Positions 28,110 to 36,325 of a DNA stretch of 64,000 nt are shown here, in pieces. The translations under genes were made by a program, and so were the position numbers. The stretch is from assembly GCA_017557405.1 (NCBI GenBank), contig JAFYYV010000036.1:1-64000 (forward strand), read 5' to 3'. The notes beneath the pieces were generated by a model that did not search any database, was not told the DNA's origin, and saw only the letters and a list, made by a program, of their open reading frames with translations. Source of the DNA: Prevotella sp. (GTDB taxonomy: Bacteria; Bacteroidota; Bacteroidia; Bacteroidales; Bacteroidaceae). How positions within the stretch are numbered: the stretch's first letter is position 1; each line of letters begins with the position of its first letter.

Positions 28110-29789
28110 ATGAAACCGATTGTCTATCAAGTGTTTCCCCGTCTTTTCGGGAATCGTAACAACACATGCAAACGCAATGGTACATTGCAGGAGAATGGAT
28201 GTGGGAAGTTCGAAGATTTCGATGAAAAGACACTTCAGCAGATAAAACGTCTTGGTGCGACGCACATCTGGTTTACGGGTGTTGTTAGACATGCTTCGAA
28301 GACTGATTATTCTGCATTCGGTATTCCTTGCCAGAATCCACAGGTTGTGAAGGGTAGGGCTGGATCGCCTTATGCCATCACCGACTATTATGATGTAGAT
28401 CCTGATTTGGCGACCGATGTGAAAAATAGAATGGGGGAGTGGGAAGCATTGATAGCGCGTACCCATCAGGTAGGGTTGAAGGTGGTGATGGACTTCGTTC
28501 CAAACCATGTGGCTCGGCAATACAAGAGTATTTGCAAACCTGAAGGGGTCCACGATTTGGGTGAGGATGACGACACATCGATGCATTTCTCTACCAAAAA
28601 CAACTTCTACTATTGTTGGGGGCAACCTTTGGATTTGTCAGATCTGCCTAAGCCCGAAGGCGAGTTGGATCTCTTTGCACAAAAGAATTATGAGGAATGT
28701 CCAGCTCGTGCAACGGGTAATGATCAATTCTCTCCACGTCCGAATAGGAACGATTGGTATGAGACGGTCAAGTTGAACTATGGAATCGACTATTGCGATG
28801 CTGGTGGAAGAAGTGAGCATTTCTCACCAATTCCCAATACGTGGAGCAAAATGACCGACATCCTGCTCTTTTGGGCGAAGAAAGGAATTGATGCTTTCCG
28901 TTGTGATATGGCCGAGATGGTTCCCGCAGCTTTTTGGTATTGGGCGACAGACAAGGTGAAATTCCTTTATCCTGATGTGAAGTTCATCGGTGAGGTTTAT
29001 AATCCCACTGAATATCGCAACTATATCGGTGCAGGATTCGATTGGCTTTACGATAAGGTAGGCATGTACGATTGTGTTCGTGATGTTATTTGTGGTCGTC
29101 GTCCTGTTGGAGATATCACGCAACAATGGCAAGCAACAGATGACATTCGTCAACACATGCTCTATTTCTTGGAGAATCATGATGAACAACGCATAGCTAG
29201 CGATTTCTTCTGTGGAAATGCCCGTAAGGCGGTACCTGGATTCTTGGTCAGCGTGCTGATGCAACCCAATCCATTCATGCTTTATGCTGGACAGGAGTTT
29301 GGTGAGCGAGGTATGGACAACGAAGGTTTCAGCGGCATTGATGGGCGCACCACGATATTCGATTATTGGTCGGTTGATACTTTGAGGCGTGGCTATTATG
29401 AACGTCGAAAGCTAAAGCGCGATGAGAAGCAACTGGAAGGTATCTATCTCTATGTGCTGAATCTCGTGAATGCTGAGAAGGCTCTTCGTGAGGGCGATTT
29501 CTTCGACTTGATGTATATGAACCAGCATATGGCCGAGAAGCAATACGCTTTCATGAGAAAAGCCGATGACGAGTTGATGCTTGTGGTTGTGAATTTTGAT
29601 AATGCGACAGCAACTTGCGACATTATCATCCCTCACCACGCGTTCTCTTATCTGGGATTCCAAGAGAAGGCCTACGAGTCGGTTGATTTGCTTTCAAATG
29701 AGAAGGCCATCCTTTCGTTGAAAGCCGATTCGGCCGTCAAGGTGAACGTGCCAGCCAATGGTGGATGTGTGTTTAAAATGAAACTATAG
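28110..29789 (+). CDS. Cytoplasmic alpha-amylase family protein (GH13)
   Basis: This 559-aa GH13 enzyme has all four conserved regions: DFVPNHV (128-134), GIDAFRCDMAEM with nucleophile Asp266, GEVYN with acid/base Glu295, and ENHDEQR with Asp358. A C-terminal beta domain ends in VPANGGCVFKMKL. There is no signal peptide, so it should act on internal alpha-glucans or imported maltodextrins; exact specificity cannot be read. It sits between fabD and an AlaX-like gene with gaps of 8 and 11 nt. Confidence 0.93.
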   Translation: MKPIVYQVFPRLFGNRNNTCKRNGTLQENGCGKFEDFDEKTLQQIKRLGATHIWFTGVVRHASKTDYSAFGIPCQNPQVVKGRAGSPYAITDYYDVDPDLATDVKNRMGEWEALIARTHQVGLKVVMDFVPNHVARQYKSICKPEGVHDLGEDDDTSMHFSTKNNFYYCWGQPLDLSDLPKPEGELDLFAQKNYEECPARATGNDQFSPRPNRNDWYETVKLNYGIDYCDAGGRSEHFSPIPNTWSKMTDILLFWAKKGIDAFRCDMAEMVPAAFWYWATDKVKFLYPDVKFIGEVYNPTEYRNYIGAGFDWLYDKVGMYDCVRDVICGRRPVGDITQQWQATDDIRQHMLYFLENHDEQRIASDFFCGNARKAVPGFLVSVLMQPNPFMLYAGQEFGERGMDNEGFSGIDGRTTIFDYWSVDTLRRGYYERRKLKRDEKQLEGIYLYVLNLVNAEKALREGDFFDLMYMNQHMAEKQYAFMRKADDELMLVVVNFDNATATCDIIIPHHAFSYLGFQEKAYESVDLLSNEKAILSLKADSAVKVNVPANGGCVFKMKL

Positions 29790-29800
29790 AATACTGAGAT

Positions 29801-30304
29801 ATGGGTGAAGACTATATTTTGAACGACCACAACAAAGAGGAGTTCCCTCCTGCACATACAGCAGAACATCTTCTCAATCAGCTGATGCAGCGGATGTTCG
29901 GTTGTGAGCGTAGCAACAATGCGCACGTGGAGCGCAAGAAGAGTAAGATCTCTTGGATTGTCGATCATAAACCTGATCGCAAAGAGGAACGTGCCATCGA
30001 ACGCGAGATGAACGAACTGATTGAGCAGGACCTACCAGTTACATTCGAATATGTAACGCGTAGTGAACTTGAACAGTTGATTGCCGAAGCCGATGAGGAT
30101 TCACCCGATGCTCGCATCAATCTTGAGAAGCTTCCTGATGACGCCAGCGAAACCATCCGCCTTGTGCGTATTGGCGATTACGATGTTTGCCCATGTATTG
30201 GCAAGCATGTGCGCTCAACCTCACAAATCGGACGTTTCGAGATGTTGGGTACCAATTGGGACAACGACAAGATGTCGTTCCGTATTCGTTATAAAGTGAT
30301 TTGA
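29801..30304 (+). CDS. AlaX-like/threonyl-alanyl editing-domain protein
   Basis: This 167-aa protein has the editing-site zinc ligands: H19-x3-H23 (AHTAEHLL) and C132-x3-H136 (CIGKH). Free-standing proteins of this type hydrolyse misacylated tRNA(Ala) or related tRNAs; target amino acid cannot be told. It is shorter than full AlaX proteins and matches the second additional domain of alanyl-tRNA synthetase. Last gene of the fabD-GH13 operon. Confidence 0.85.
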   Translation: MGEDYILNDHNKEEFPPAHTAEHLLNQLMQRMFGCERSNNAHVERKKSKISWIVDHKPDRKEERAIEREMNELIEQDLPVTFEYVTRSELEQLIAEADEDSPDARINLEKLPDDASETIRLVRIGDYDVCPCIGKHVRSTSQIGRFEMLGTNWDNDKMSFRIRYKVI

Positions 30305-30322
30305 GCGATCATTTACATAAAA

Positions 30323-30363
30323 AAGAGAGGTTCCAATGAAAATGTTTGGAACCTCCTCTCTTT
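30323..30363. terminator. Bidirectional terminator between the editing-protein gene and rng
   Basis: GGTTCCAA and TTGGAACC close a stem, extended by AGAG/CTCT with a bulge, with a T-rich tail on the plus strand. Its right edge touches the rng stop codon. Confidence 0.75.
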
Positions 30364-31936
30364 ATTTTGTTTCGATTTCCTCTTTCATATCGATGAATTG
30401 TTTCTGCGTATCGTAGAATTCGTATTGCAGGAACGCCATCTTTTGCGAGGATACCACATGCACTCCAAATCCGTATTTCATCTGCCATTTGCGTTTCAGG
30501 CTCATGAAGCCTTGATTGATATAGGCAGCCACGTAGGGATGTACGTGCAGATAGAATTTCTTGACGCCAATCTTGTTAACGAGGGTGTCAATCTTGCTCT
30601 CCAATTGATCAGTGAAAAGGAAGCTTGATTTGATGGTTCCTTTTCCGAAACAGGTGGGACAGGTTTCTTCGACACTGACGTCCATAGCTGGACGCACACG
30701 TTGTCTTGTAATTTGCATCAATCCGAATTTCGAAAGCGGCAGGATGTTGTGCCGAGCTCGGTCTTGTTGCATGTTTTTGCACATGCGCTCATAGAGCATT
30801 TGTCGATCTTCAGCAAGGTTCATGTCAATGAAGTCGATGACAATGATACCTCCCATGTCGCGCAATCGAAGTTGGCGTGCGATTTCGTCTGCGGCTCCAA
30901 GATTCGTCTCTAATGCATTTTGTTCTTGGCCGTTTTCCTTCTTGATACGCGTCCCGCTGTTCACGTCAATCACATGCATGGCCTCCGTATGTTCGATGAT
31001 GAGGTAGGCTCCATGTTTGTAGTTTACAGTCTTGCCGAATCCCGACTTGATTTGTTTTGTGACGTTGAAGTTGTCGAAGATAGGCACCTTGCCTGTGTAG
31101 AGTTTCACTATGCCCGCCTTTTCAGGGGCTATTAGAGAGACATAGTTCTTTACTTCGTTGTAGACATCTTCATTGTTCACATGGATGCTTTCGTAGGTAG
31201 GGTTGAAGAGGTCGCGCAACAATGCGACGGCTCTTCCCGTTTCCTCGAAGACCATTTGAGGTCGTTGTTGTGTCTTTTGTACTTTTACCAAAGCGTCCTC
31301 CCATCGCTTGCTAAGTACCTTTAGTTCTGCATCCAGTTCGGCAACACGTTTCCCTTCAGCCACTGTGCGCACGATGACGCCGCAGTTTTTGGGTTTGATG
31401 CTGTGAATGAGTTGTTTCAGCCGAGCGCGTTCTTCACCGCTTTTGATTTTTGAAGAAACAGAAACCTTATCGTTGAATGGGATGAGCACCAAATAGCGTC
31501 CAGCGAATGATAGTTCAGCAGTCAGTCGTGGACCTTTGGTTGAAATGGGTTCTTTCACAATCTGCACCATAACCTCCTGACCAACGGACAATGTAGTCTG
31601 CACACTTCCTTCTTTTTTCAGGTCGGGCAGCCGTGATGCTTTGCTGAATGGATAAAGTTTCTTTCTGTCGCTCTGTACCTGTTTCAGGTATTTCTCGTAA
31701 GAGCTGAATTGATTTCCCAAGTCAAGGTAGTGCAGGAAGGCGTCGCGTTCATAACCCACATCTACGAAACAGGCGTTCAAGCCTGGCATCAGTTTTTTCA
31801 CTTTTGCGATGTAGATGTTTCCAACGGAGAACGAAGCCGAGCGTGGTTCGGTCTGATACTCTACGAGTTTCTGATCTTCCAGCAAGGCAATCGATATCTC
31901 TTTTTGTTGAACGTCAATTACAACTTCGCTGGTCAT
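30362..31936 (-). CDS. rng: Ribonuclease E/G family protein
   Basis: This 524-aa endoribonuclease has an N-terminal S1 domain (GNIYIAKVKKLMPGLNACFV), the catalytic DNase I-like region (GGIIVIDFIDM) and the zinc-link motif CPTCFGKG (Cys-x2-Cys). Length fits RNase G or a short RNase E; it takes part in rRNA and mRNA processing. A Shine-Dalgarno AAGGAG precedes the start. A 12-bp inverted repeat lies in its 5' leader. Confidence 0.95.
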   Translation of the reverse strand: MTSEVVIDVQQKEISIALLEDQKLVEYQTEPRSASFSVGNIYIAKVKKLMPGLNACFVDVGYERDAFLHYLDLGNQFSSYEKYLKQVQSDRKKLYPFSKASRLPDLKKEGSVQTTLSVGQEVMVQIVKEPISTKGPRLTAELSFAGRYLVLIPFNDKVSVSSKIKSGEERARLKQLIHSIKPKNCGVIVRTVAEGKRVAELDAELKVLSKRWEDALVKVQKTQQRPQMVFEETGRAVALLRDLFNPTYESIHVNNEDVYNEVKNYVSLIAPEKAGIVKLYTGKVPIFDNFNVTKQIKSGFGKTVNYKHGAYLIIEHTEAMHVIDVNSGTRIKKENGQEQNALETNLGAADEIARQLRLRDMGGIIVIDFIDMNLAEDRQMLYERMCKNMQQDRARHNILPLSKFGLMQITRQRVRPAMDVSVEETCPTCFGKGTIKSSFLFTDQLESKIDTLVNKIGVKKFYLHVHPYVAAYINQGFMSLKRKWQMKYGFGVHVVSSQKMAFLQYEFYDTQKQFIDMKEEIETK

Positions 31937-31982
31937 TTCTGTTTTTTCTCCTTGCTTTTAAGGGATGATTAATTAATTTGCA

Positions 31983-32036
31983 TTGGGTGATGGATTCCAA
32001 GATTGTCACCACAACCTTTTCTTCTCCATCACCCAA
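31983..32036 (-). promoter_or_regulatory. Perfect 12-bp inverted repeat in the rng leader
   Basis: TTGGGTGATGGA (31983-31994) and TCCATCACCCAA (32025-32036) can pair around a 30-nt loop. It lies between the mS38-like gene and rng. It lacks a clean T run, so it may be a processing or autoregulation structure and not a terminator. Confidence 0.55.
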
Positions 32037-32058
32037 CACCCGTCGGAACAGGCTAGCT

Positions 32059-32148
32059 TTACTTGCTCTTATGTCTGTTCTTTCTCAGTCTCTTTTTACG
32101 CTTGTGCGTAGCCATCTTGTGGCCCTTTTTCTTTTTACCGTTTGGCAT
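32059..32148 (-). CDS. Small basic AURKAIP1/COX24 (mS38-like) protein, 29 aa
   Basis: ATG 32148 opens a 29-residue frame beginning MPNGKKKKGHKMATHKRKKR and ending in NRHKSK. Nearly half the residues are Lys or Arg. The pattern matches the short AURKAIP1/COX24-domain proteins that Bacteroidetes encode beside HU and rng. The mitochondrial homologue is ribosomal protein mS38, so a ribosomal role is likely by family. Confidence 0.85.
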   Translation of the reverse strand: MPNGKKKKGHKMATHKRKKRLRKNRHKSK

Positions 32149-32237
32149 ATTGTTGAATTAGTTTAAACCTAACCTTGACCAACTCTGATTTGGTTTCGGT
32201 TTGGTTGGTTAATATAAAATGTTATGAATATTCCTAA

Positions 32238-32519
32238 TTATTCACCCTTCATCTTCTCCACGAAACTCTTTGCCGGTTTGAAGCTTGGCAGGTCGTGAGC
32301 ATCGATGGTGATGGTGGTGTTCTTTTGGATGTTGCGAGCAGTCTTTGCTGCACGATGCTTGATGATGAAACTACCGAAACCGCGCAGATAGACATTCTCT
32401 TTTCTATTGAGCATGCTATTCTTGATGCTTTCCATAAAACTCTCAACTACCACAGCGACGTCTTTTTTCTGAACGCCAGTGCTCTCGGCTATCTCATTGA
32501 TGATTTGTGCCTTCGTCAT
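32238..32519 (-). CDS. HU family DNA-binding protein
   Basis: This 93-aa protein has the HU/IHF helical dimer region followed by VYLRGFGSFIIKHRAAKTAR and the beta-arm NIQKNTTITIDAHDLPSFKPAK. It bends and compacts DNA. First gene of the HU, mS38-like, rng group on the minus strand, with a full promoter at 32583-32613. Confidence 0.95.
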   Translation of the reverse strand: MTKAQIINEIAESTGVQKKDVAVVVESFMESIKNSMLNRKENVYLRGFGSFIIKHRAAKTARNIQKNTTITIDAHDLPSFKPAKSFVEKMKGE

Positions 32520-32582
32520 TTTTGTGTTCTCTTATATTAATGAATTACTATGTAAAAACTCTCGTTCCCTTAATTTGGGAAT

Positions 32583-32613
32583 GCAAAGATACAAGTTTTT
32601 CACGTGATACAAA
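32583..32613 (-). promoter_or_regulatory. Promoter of the HU gene
   Basis: On the minus strand TTTG (32613-32610), 18 nt, then TATCTTTGC (32591-32583), a near-consensus Bacteroidetes promoter. Confidence 0.85.
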
Positions 32614-32729
32614 AATATATTTTGTTTTTTTTGCGAAAAACATGCTATTTTTTTACTCGAAGTGCTTAATTTTCAAGTATTTAATGTAGAAATGCTCTCA
32701 AAAAAGGGTTATTGTTGTCTCTATTTCTC

Positions 32730-33755
32730 TTATTTGATGCCTCGCTCGTTCAATGCTTTCGAATAGCGTGCCGCATTCTCCAAGTGCTCTTGATATGTGC
32801 GTGCGAAATTGTGAGTGCCGCTGAAGTCTTCTTTGGCACACATGTAAAGATAGTCGTGCTCCACATGGTTTAACACGGCATCGATTCCAGCCACCGTCGG
32901 AATGCGTATGGGACCTGGAGGGAGTCCTGCATGTTTGTAGGTGTTATATGGACTCTCTGTCGCCAGCAGGTTGTTGTAGATGCGACGCAACTCAAAACGT
33001 TTCAAAGCGAACTTGATGGTCGGGTCGGCTTGCAAGGGCATTTGCTTTTTCAAACGATTCAGATACATGCCGGCAATCATGGGTTTCTCTTCATTGTTAG
33101 CTGTCTCCTCATCGATGATGCTTGCCAATGTGGTCACCTCAACCGGAGTAAGCCCCATCTGTTTGGCTTTCCCTTGACGATTGATGTTCCAGAAATTGTC
33201 GCATTCACGTTTCATGCGATCGAGGAACTTGTCCAAACTTACGTTCCAATAGATGTCATAGGTGTTGGGGATGAACATGCTGATGATGGTCGTGGTGTCA
33301 TATCCGTATTTCCGACAGACAGCTGAGTCGGTAAGCATGTTGTAGAGGTCGATGCTGTCGAGCATTAGTTTCTTTCCCATTTCCGCAGAAAAGCGGTCAA
33401 TCGTCCTCACGGTGGGAATGGTGAGGTTCAAAGGAGTCTGCATGCCGTTCTTCAGATGACGGAACACGGTCAATGCACCATCGCCTGGTTTAATCGAATA
33501 GCGACCTGTGCGTATCTTTTCTTCATAGTTACTATGACGTGCCAAAGTCGAGTAGGCGAACAACGGTTGTGTGTGGGCGATGGCCGACAGTTTAGTTGTA
33601 ACCGAATCGATGTCGTCGTCCTCGTCGATGTAGATATAGGTCGTCTTGTCTTGGTTCGAAAGTGAGGAAAACAAATAATAGTATGTCACACCGATGATTC
33701 CCAGCAGACAGATGACTGCAAGTCTTAAATGGCGTTTTTTGATTCTCTTTTTCAT
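32730..33755 (-). CDS. mltG: Endolytic murein transglycosylase MltG (YceG-like)
   Basis: This 341-aa protein has a basic N-terminus, one transmembrane segment (LAVICLLGIIGVTYYYLF) and a periplasmic YceG domain. The catalytic-site segment LASIIDEETANNEEKPMIAGMYLNRL includes the conserved glutamate. MltG cleaves nascent peptidoglycan and limits glycan length. The frame extends to 33812, but the start at 33755 (MKKRIKKRHLR) fits the -7 element TAACTTTGC at 33779-33787. Confidence 0.94.
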   Translation of the reverse strand: MKKRIKKRHLRLAVICLLGIIGVTYYYLFSSLSNQDKTTYIYIDEDDDIDSVTTKLSAIAHTQPLFAYSTLARHSNYEEKIRTGRYSIKPGDGALTVFRHLKNGMQTPLNLTIPTVRTIDRFSAEMGKKLMLDSIDLYNMLTDSAVCRKYGYDTTTIISMFIPNTYDIYWNVSLDKFLDRMKRECDNFWNINRQGKAKQMGLTPVEVTTLASIIDEETANNEEKPMIAGMYLNRLKKQMPLQADPTIKFALKRFELRRIYNNLLATESPYNTYKHAGLPPGPIRIPTVAGIDAVLNHVEHDYLYMCAKEDFSGTHNFARTYQEHLENAARYSKALNERGIK

Positions 33756-33778
33756 AGTCGATAGTTTGTAAAACACTG

Positions 33779-33787
33779 CAAAGTTAA
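33779..33787 (-). promoter_or_regulatory. -7 element of mltG
   Basis: TAACTTTGC on the minus strand, 24 nt upstream of the chosen mltG start. Confidence 0.5.
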
Positions 33788-33839
33788 TAAAAAGTTGAGA
33801 GTTGGAGCGCAAAATCGTCTCTTTTTCATTTTTTATTTT

Positions 33840-33848
33840 TATCTTTGC
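33840..33848 (+). promoter_or_regulatory. -7 element of the HAD phosphatase gene
   Basis: TATCTTTGC, 20 nt before the GTG start. No good TTTG upstream. Confidence 0.5.
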
Positions 33849-33868
33849 GTTAAGAAATAAATATTCAA

Positions 33869-34510
33869 GTGAGATACGACACTTTCATATTCGACCTCGA
33901 CGGCACTCTGCTCGACACGTTGACCGACCTGGCAAATAGTTGTAATTATGCCTTGCGTACGTTCAACATGCCCGAGCGAACGGTTGATGAAGTGCGACAA
34001 TTTGTGGGGAATGGTGTGAGGCGTTTGATGCAACGAGCCATCCCTGATGGAGATGCAAATCCTCTTTTAGAAGATGTCTTAAAGGCGTTTCGTGAACATT
34101 ACATGTTGCACCAGTTGGACAACACGCATCCTTATCCTGATGTGATGCAGATGCTCACGGAATTGCGTAAGAGAGAAGCGAAGTTGGCGGTGGTGAGCAA
34201 CAAGTTCTATAACGCCACCACAACCCTCTGTCAGCATTTCTTCAACGGAATCATCGATGTAGCCATCGGAGAACGCGAGGACATCCGAAAGAAACCTGCC
34301 CCCGACACAGTCAACGAGGCTTTGCGCCAATTGAACGCAAGGCGTGAGACGGCCATTTATATTGGCGACAGCGATGTCGACATCATGACGGCCACCAATG
34401 CCGGCATCCCATGCGCGAGTGTTTTGTGGGGATTCCGTGACAAGGAATTCCTAATGGAGCACGGCGCAACACTACTCATAGCAAATCCGATGGAATTGCT
34501 TGACATTTGA
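33869..34510 (+). CDS. HAD-family phosphatase, phosphoglycolate phosphatase-like
   Basis: This 213-aa protein starts at a GTG. It has HAD motif I FDLDGTLLD, a cap region of about 60 residues, motif II VVSNK, a Lys in KKPAPD and motif III GDSDVDIMTATNAG. This fits the Gph/PGP subclass; the exact substrate cannot be told. A 62-bp gap separates it from the convergent regulator gene. Confidence 0.88.
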   Translation: MRYDTFIFDLDGTLLDTLTDLANSCNYALRTFNMPERTVDEVRQFVGNGVRRLMQRAIPDGDANPLLEDVLKAFREHYMLHQLDNTHPYPDVMQMLTELRKREAKLAVVSNKFYNATTTLCQHFFNGIIDVAIGEREDIRKKPAPDTVNEALRQLNARRETAIYIGDSDVDIMTATNAGIPCASVLWGFRDKEFLMEHGATLLIANPMELLDI

Positions 34511-34572
34511 CTACATGTTGACCGAGTTGACCGTTTTTAGCCAACACACATGAAGGATTTTTCCGTGAAAGC

Positions 34573-35292
34573 CTACGACAACGTGTGACTGTCGAAATAG
34601 TTCTGAATCTCGTCCTTGTAGGTATCAGAGATGGGAATCATCTTGTCGACGAAAGCAATGTGGAATTTGTCCACCAACTTCACCTTGGGCATGTGAACGA
34701 TATACGAACGATGGGTGCGGAGAAACTCGCCGTGAGGGAGGCTCTCTTCGATTTTCTTCATGTTCATCAAGCTCATGATGGGCTTCTGACCATCGTCGGT
34801 GAAAATCTTGACATAATCCTTCACACCCTCGATGTAGATGATGTCATCAAACTTGATTTGCACCATCTTATAATCGCTTTTCACATAGATGAAGCGGTCC
34901 TTATTGTAGAGTTTCGACGAGTTTGGATTCAGTTGGCTGAACCACTCCAGCGCCTTATCGGCAGCCCTCACGAACTCCTCATAGCTGATGGGTTTCAAAA
35001 GATAGTCGAGGGTGTTCACCTTATAGCTGTCGATGGCATATTGGCTGAAGGCGGTCGTGAAGACCACTTTCGTGTCCTTCGGCAGAAGCTTCGCCAATTC
35101 AATGCCACCCAAATCGGGCATCTGGATGTCGAGGAAAACAAGATGAACATCGTTCTCACGGATTCCCTTCATTGCCTCTACGGCGTTGTTGTAGGCTCCA
35201 ATCAGGTTCAGGAAAGGAGTCTTTCGAGCATAACTGGACAGCAAGTCGGCTGCCAACGGCTCATCATCAATGATTACGCAGTTTAGTGTCAT
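34573..35292 (-). CDS. LytTR-type response regulator
   Basis: This 239-aa protein has an N-terminal receiver domain (IDDEPLA; phosphoacceptor Asp55 in VFLDIQMPD; KPISYEEF) and a C-terminal LytTR DNA-binding domain (KMVQIKFDDIIYIEGVKDYV). Its start overlaps the end of the sensor-kinase gene by 26 bp, so the two are coupled. Last gene of the efflux operon, which it probably regulates in response to its kinase. Confidence 0.94.
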   Translation of the reverse strand: MTLNCVIIDDEPLAADLLSSYARKTPFLNLIGAYNNAVEAMKGIRENDVHLVFLDIQMPDLGGIELAKLLPKDTKVVFTTAFSQYAIDSYKVNTLDYLLKPISYEEFVRAADKALEWFSQLNPNSSKLYNKDRFIYVKSDYKMVQIKFDDIIYIEGVKDYVKIFTDDGQKPIMSLMNMKKIEESLPHGEFLRTHRSYIVHMPKVKLVDKFHIAFVDKMIPISDTYKDEIQNYFDSHTLS

Positions 35293-36325
35293 AGATCGTT
35301 ATTTTTGACGTGTAGGTTTGATTTGTTGTTAAGCCTTTGTTCCATTCATATTTGTCTGGATAGATGATATCAAGTTTCTGTTTTAGCATCGTCAATCCGA
35401 TTCCGTGTCCGCTCTTGTCCTTTGTGTCTTTGGGATGATTGCTGTTCTCCACCTCAAACACTATCTCCTCCTTGTCGGCCTTCAGGTCGATGCGGATGAA
35501 GCATTCTTCGTTGGCGCTCACTCCATGCTTGAACGCGTTTTCCACCAACGTGATGAAAATCATGGGCGACACGTAGATTTCGGCTTGTGGCGCGATGTCG
35601 ATATTCTCCATCACCTTCACATTGCTCGAAAGCCTTATCCTCATCAGGTTGATGTAGTTGTGGATGAAGTCGGCCTCCTTCTTGATGTCCACAAACTCCT
35701 CATGATTGTTGTATAGTTGGTGTTGTAACAACTCGCTGAATTGCTTGATGGCGGTTTGAGCTTTCTGTTGGTCGAACGACGTCAACGCATAGATGTTGTT
35801 CAGGGTGTTCAACAGGAAGTGGGGTTGGAGTTGGTATTTCAGGCTTTTCAGCTCAGCTTCACGCCTAACCACCTCCACTTCTTTCCTTCGGTTCTCGTTC
35901 AGCATCCATTGCCTCGACATCACGATGGCGCACCCCAGTGTGGTCGCCAAAGTTAAGTTGTAGATGTCTCTGAAGAAAAGCATCACCTGCGTGTTAGGCG
36001 AGAAATAGACATTAGGGTAGTAGAGGGTGTCCTTGTTGTGCATCGTCCACACATGGAGGAAGACGGCCAATGTCACGACGATAATTGCATTGATGGTTCG
36101 CGTCTTTGCATATTGGCCGTTCACATAGTTCAAAGGAGCGTTCCAGAAATAGTTGAAGTAAAAGCCGAATGCCCACGTACATGGCCACACGGAGATCATC
36201 GCGTATTTCTTCAACGACATCTCCTCGTTGCCCACGAACGAGAGGGGCAAAAGGAACAAGGCCGCCCATATGAACACATGGAGCAAGACGCCTCCTATCC
36301 CTTTATTTCGGATCTGTTTATTCAT
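35267..36325 (-). CDS. LytS-type sensor histidine kinase
   Basis: This 352-aa protein has four hydrophobic segments in residues 10-137, a short coiled region, the His_kinase motif KYQLQPHFLLNTLNNIY with phosphoacceptor His169, and an ATPase domain with LVENAFKHGVS and HGIGLTMLKQKL. No extracytoplasmic domain of note, so the signal may be within the membrane. Its start overlaps the permease gene by 8 bp and its end overlaps the regulator gene. Confidence 0.94.
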   Translation of the reverse strand: MNKQIRNKGIGGVLLHVFIWAALFLLPLSFVGNEEMSLKKYAMISVWPCTWAFGFYFNYFWNAPLNYVNGQYAKTRTINAIIVVTLAVFLHVWTMHNKDTLYYPNVYFSPNTQVMLFFRDIYNLTLATTLGCAIVMSRQWMLNENRRKEVEVVRREAELKSLKYQLQPHFLLNTLNNIYALTSFDQQKAQTAIKQFSELLQHQLYNNHEEFVDIKKEADFIHNYINLMRIRLSSNVKVMENIDIAPQAEIYVSPMIFITLVENAFKHGVSANEECFIRIDLKADKEEIVFEVENSNHPKDTKDKSGHGIGLTMLKQKLDIIYPDKYEWNKGLTTNQTYTSKITIYDTKLRNH

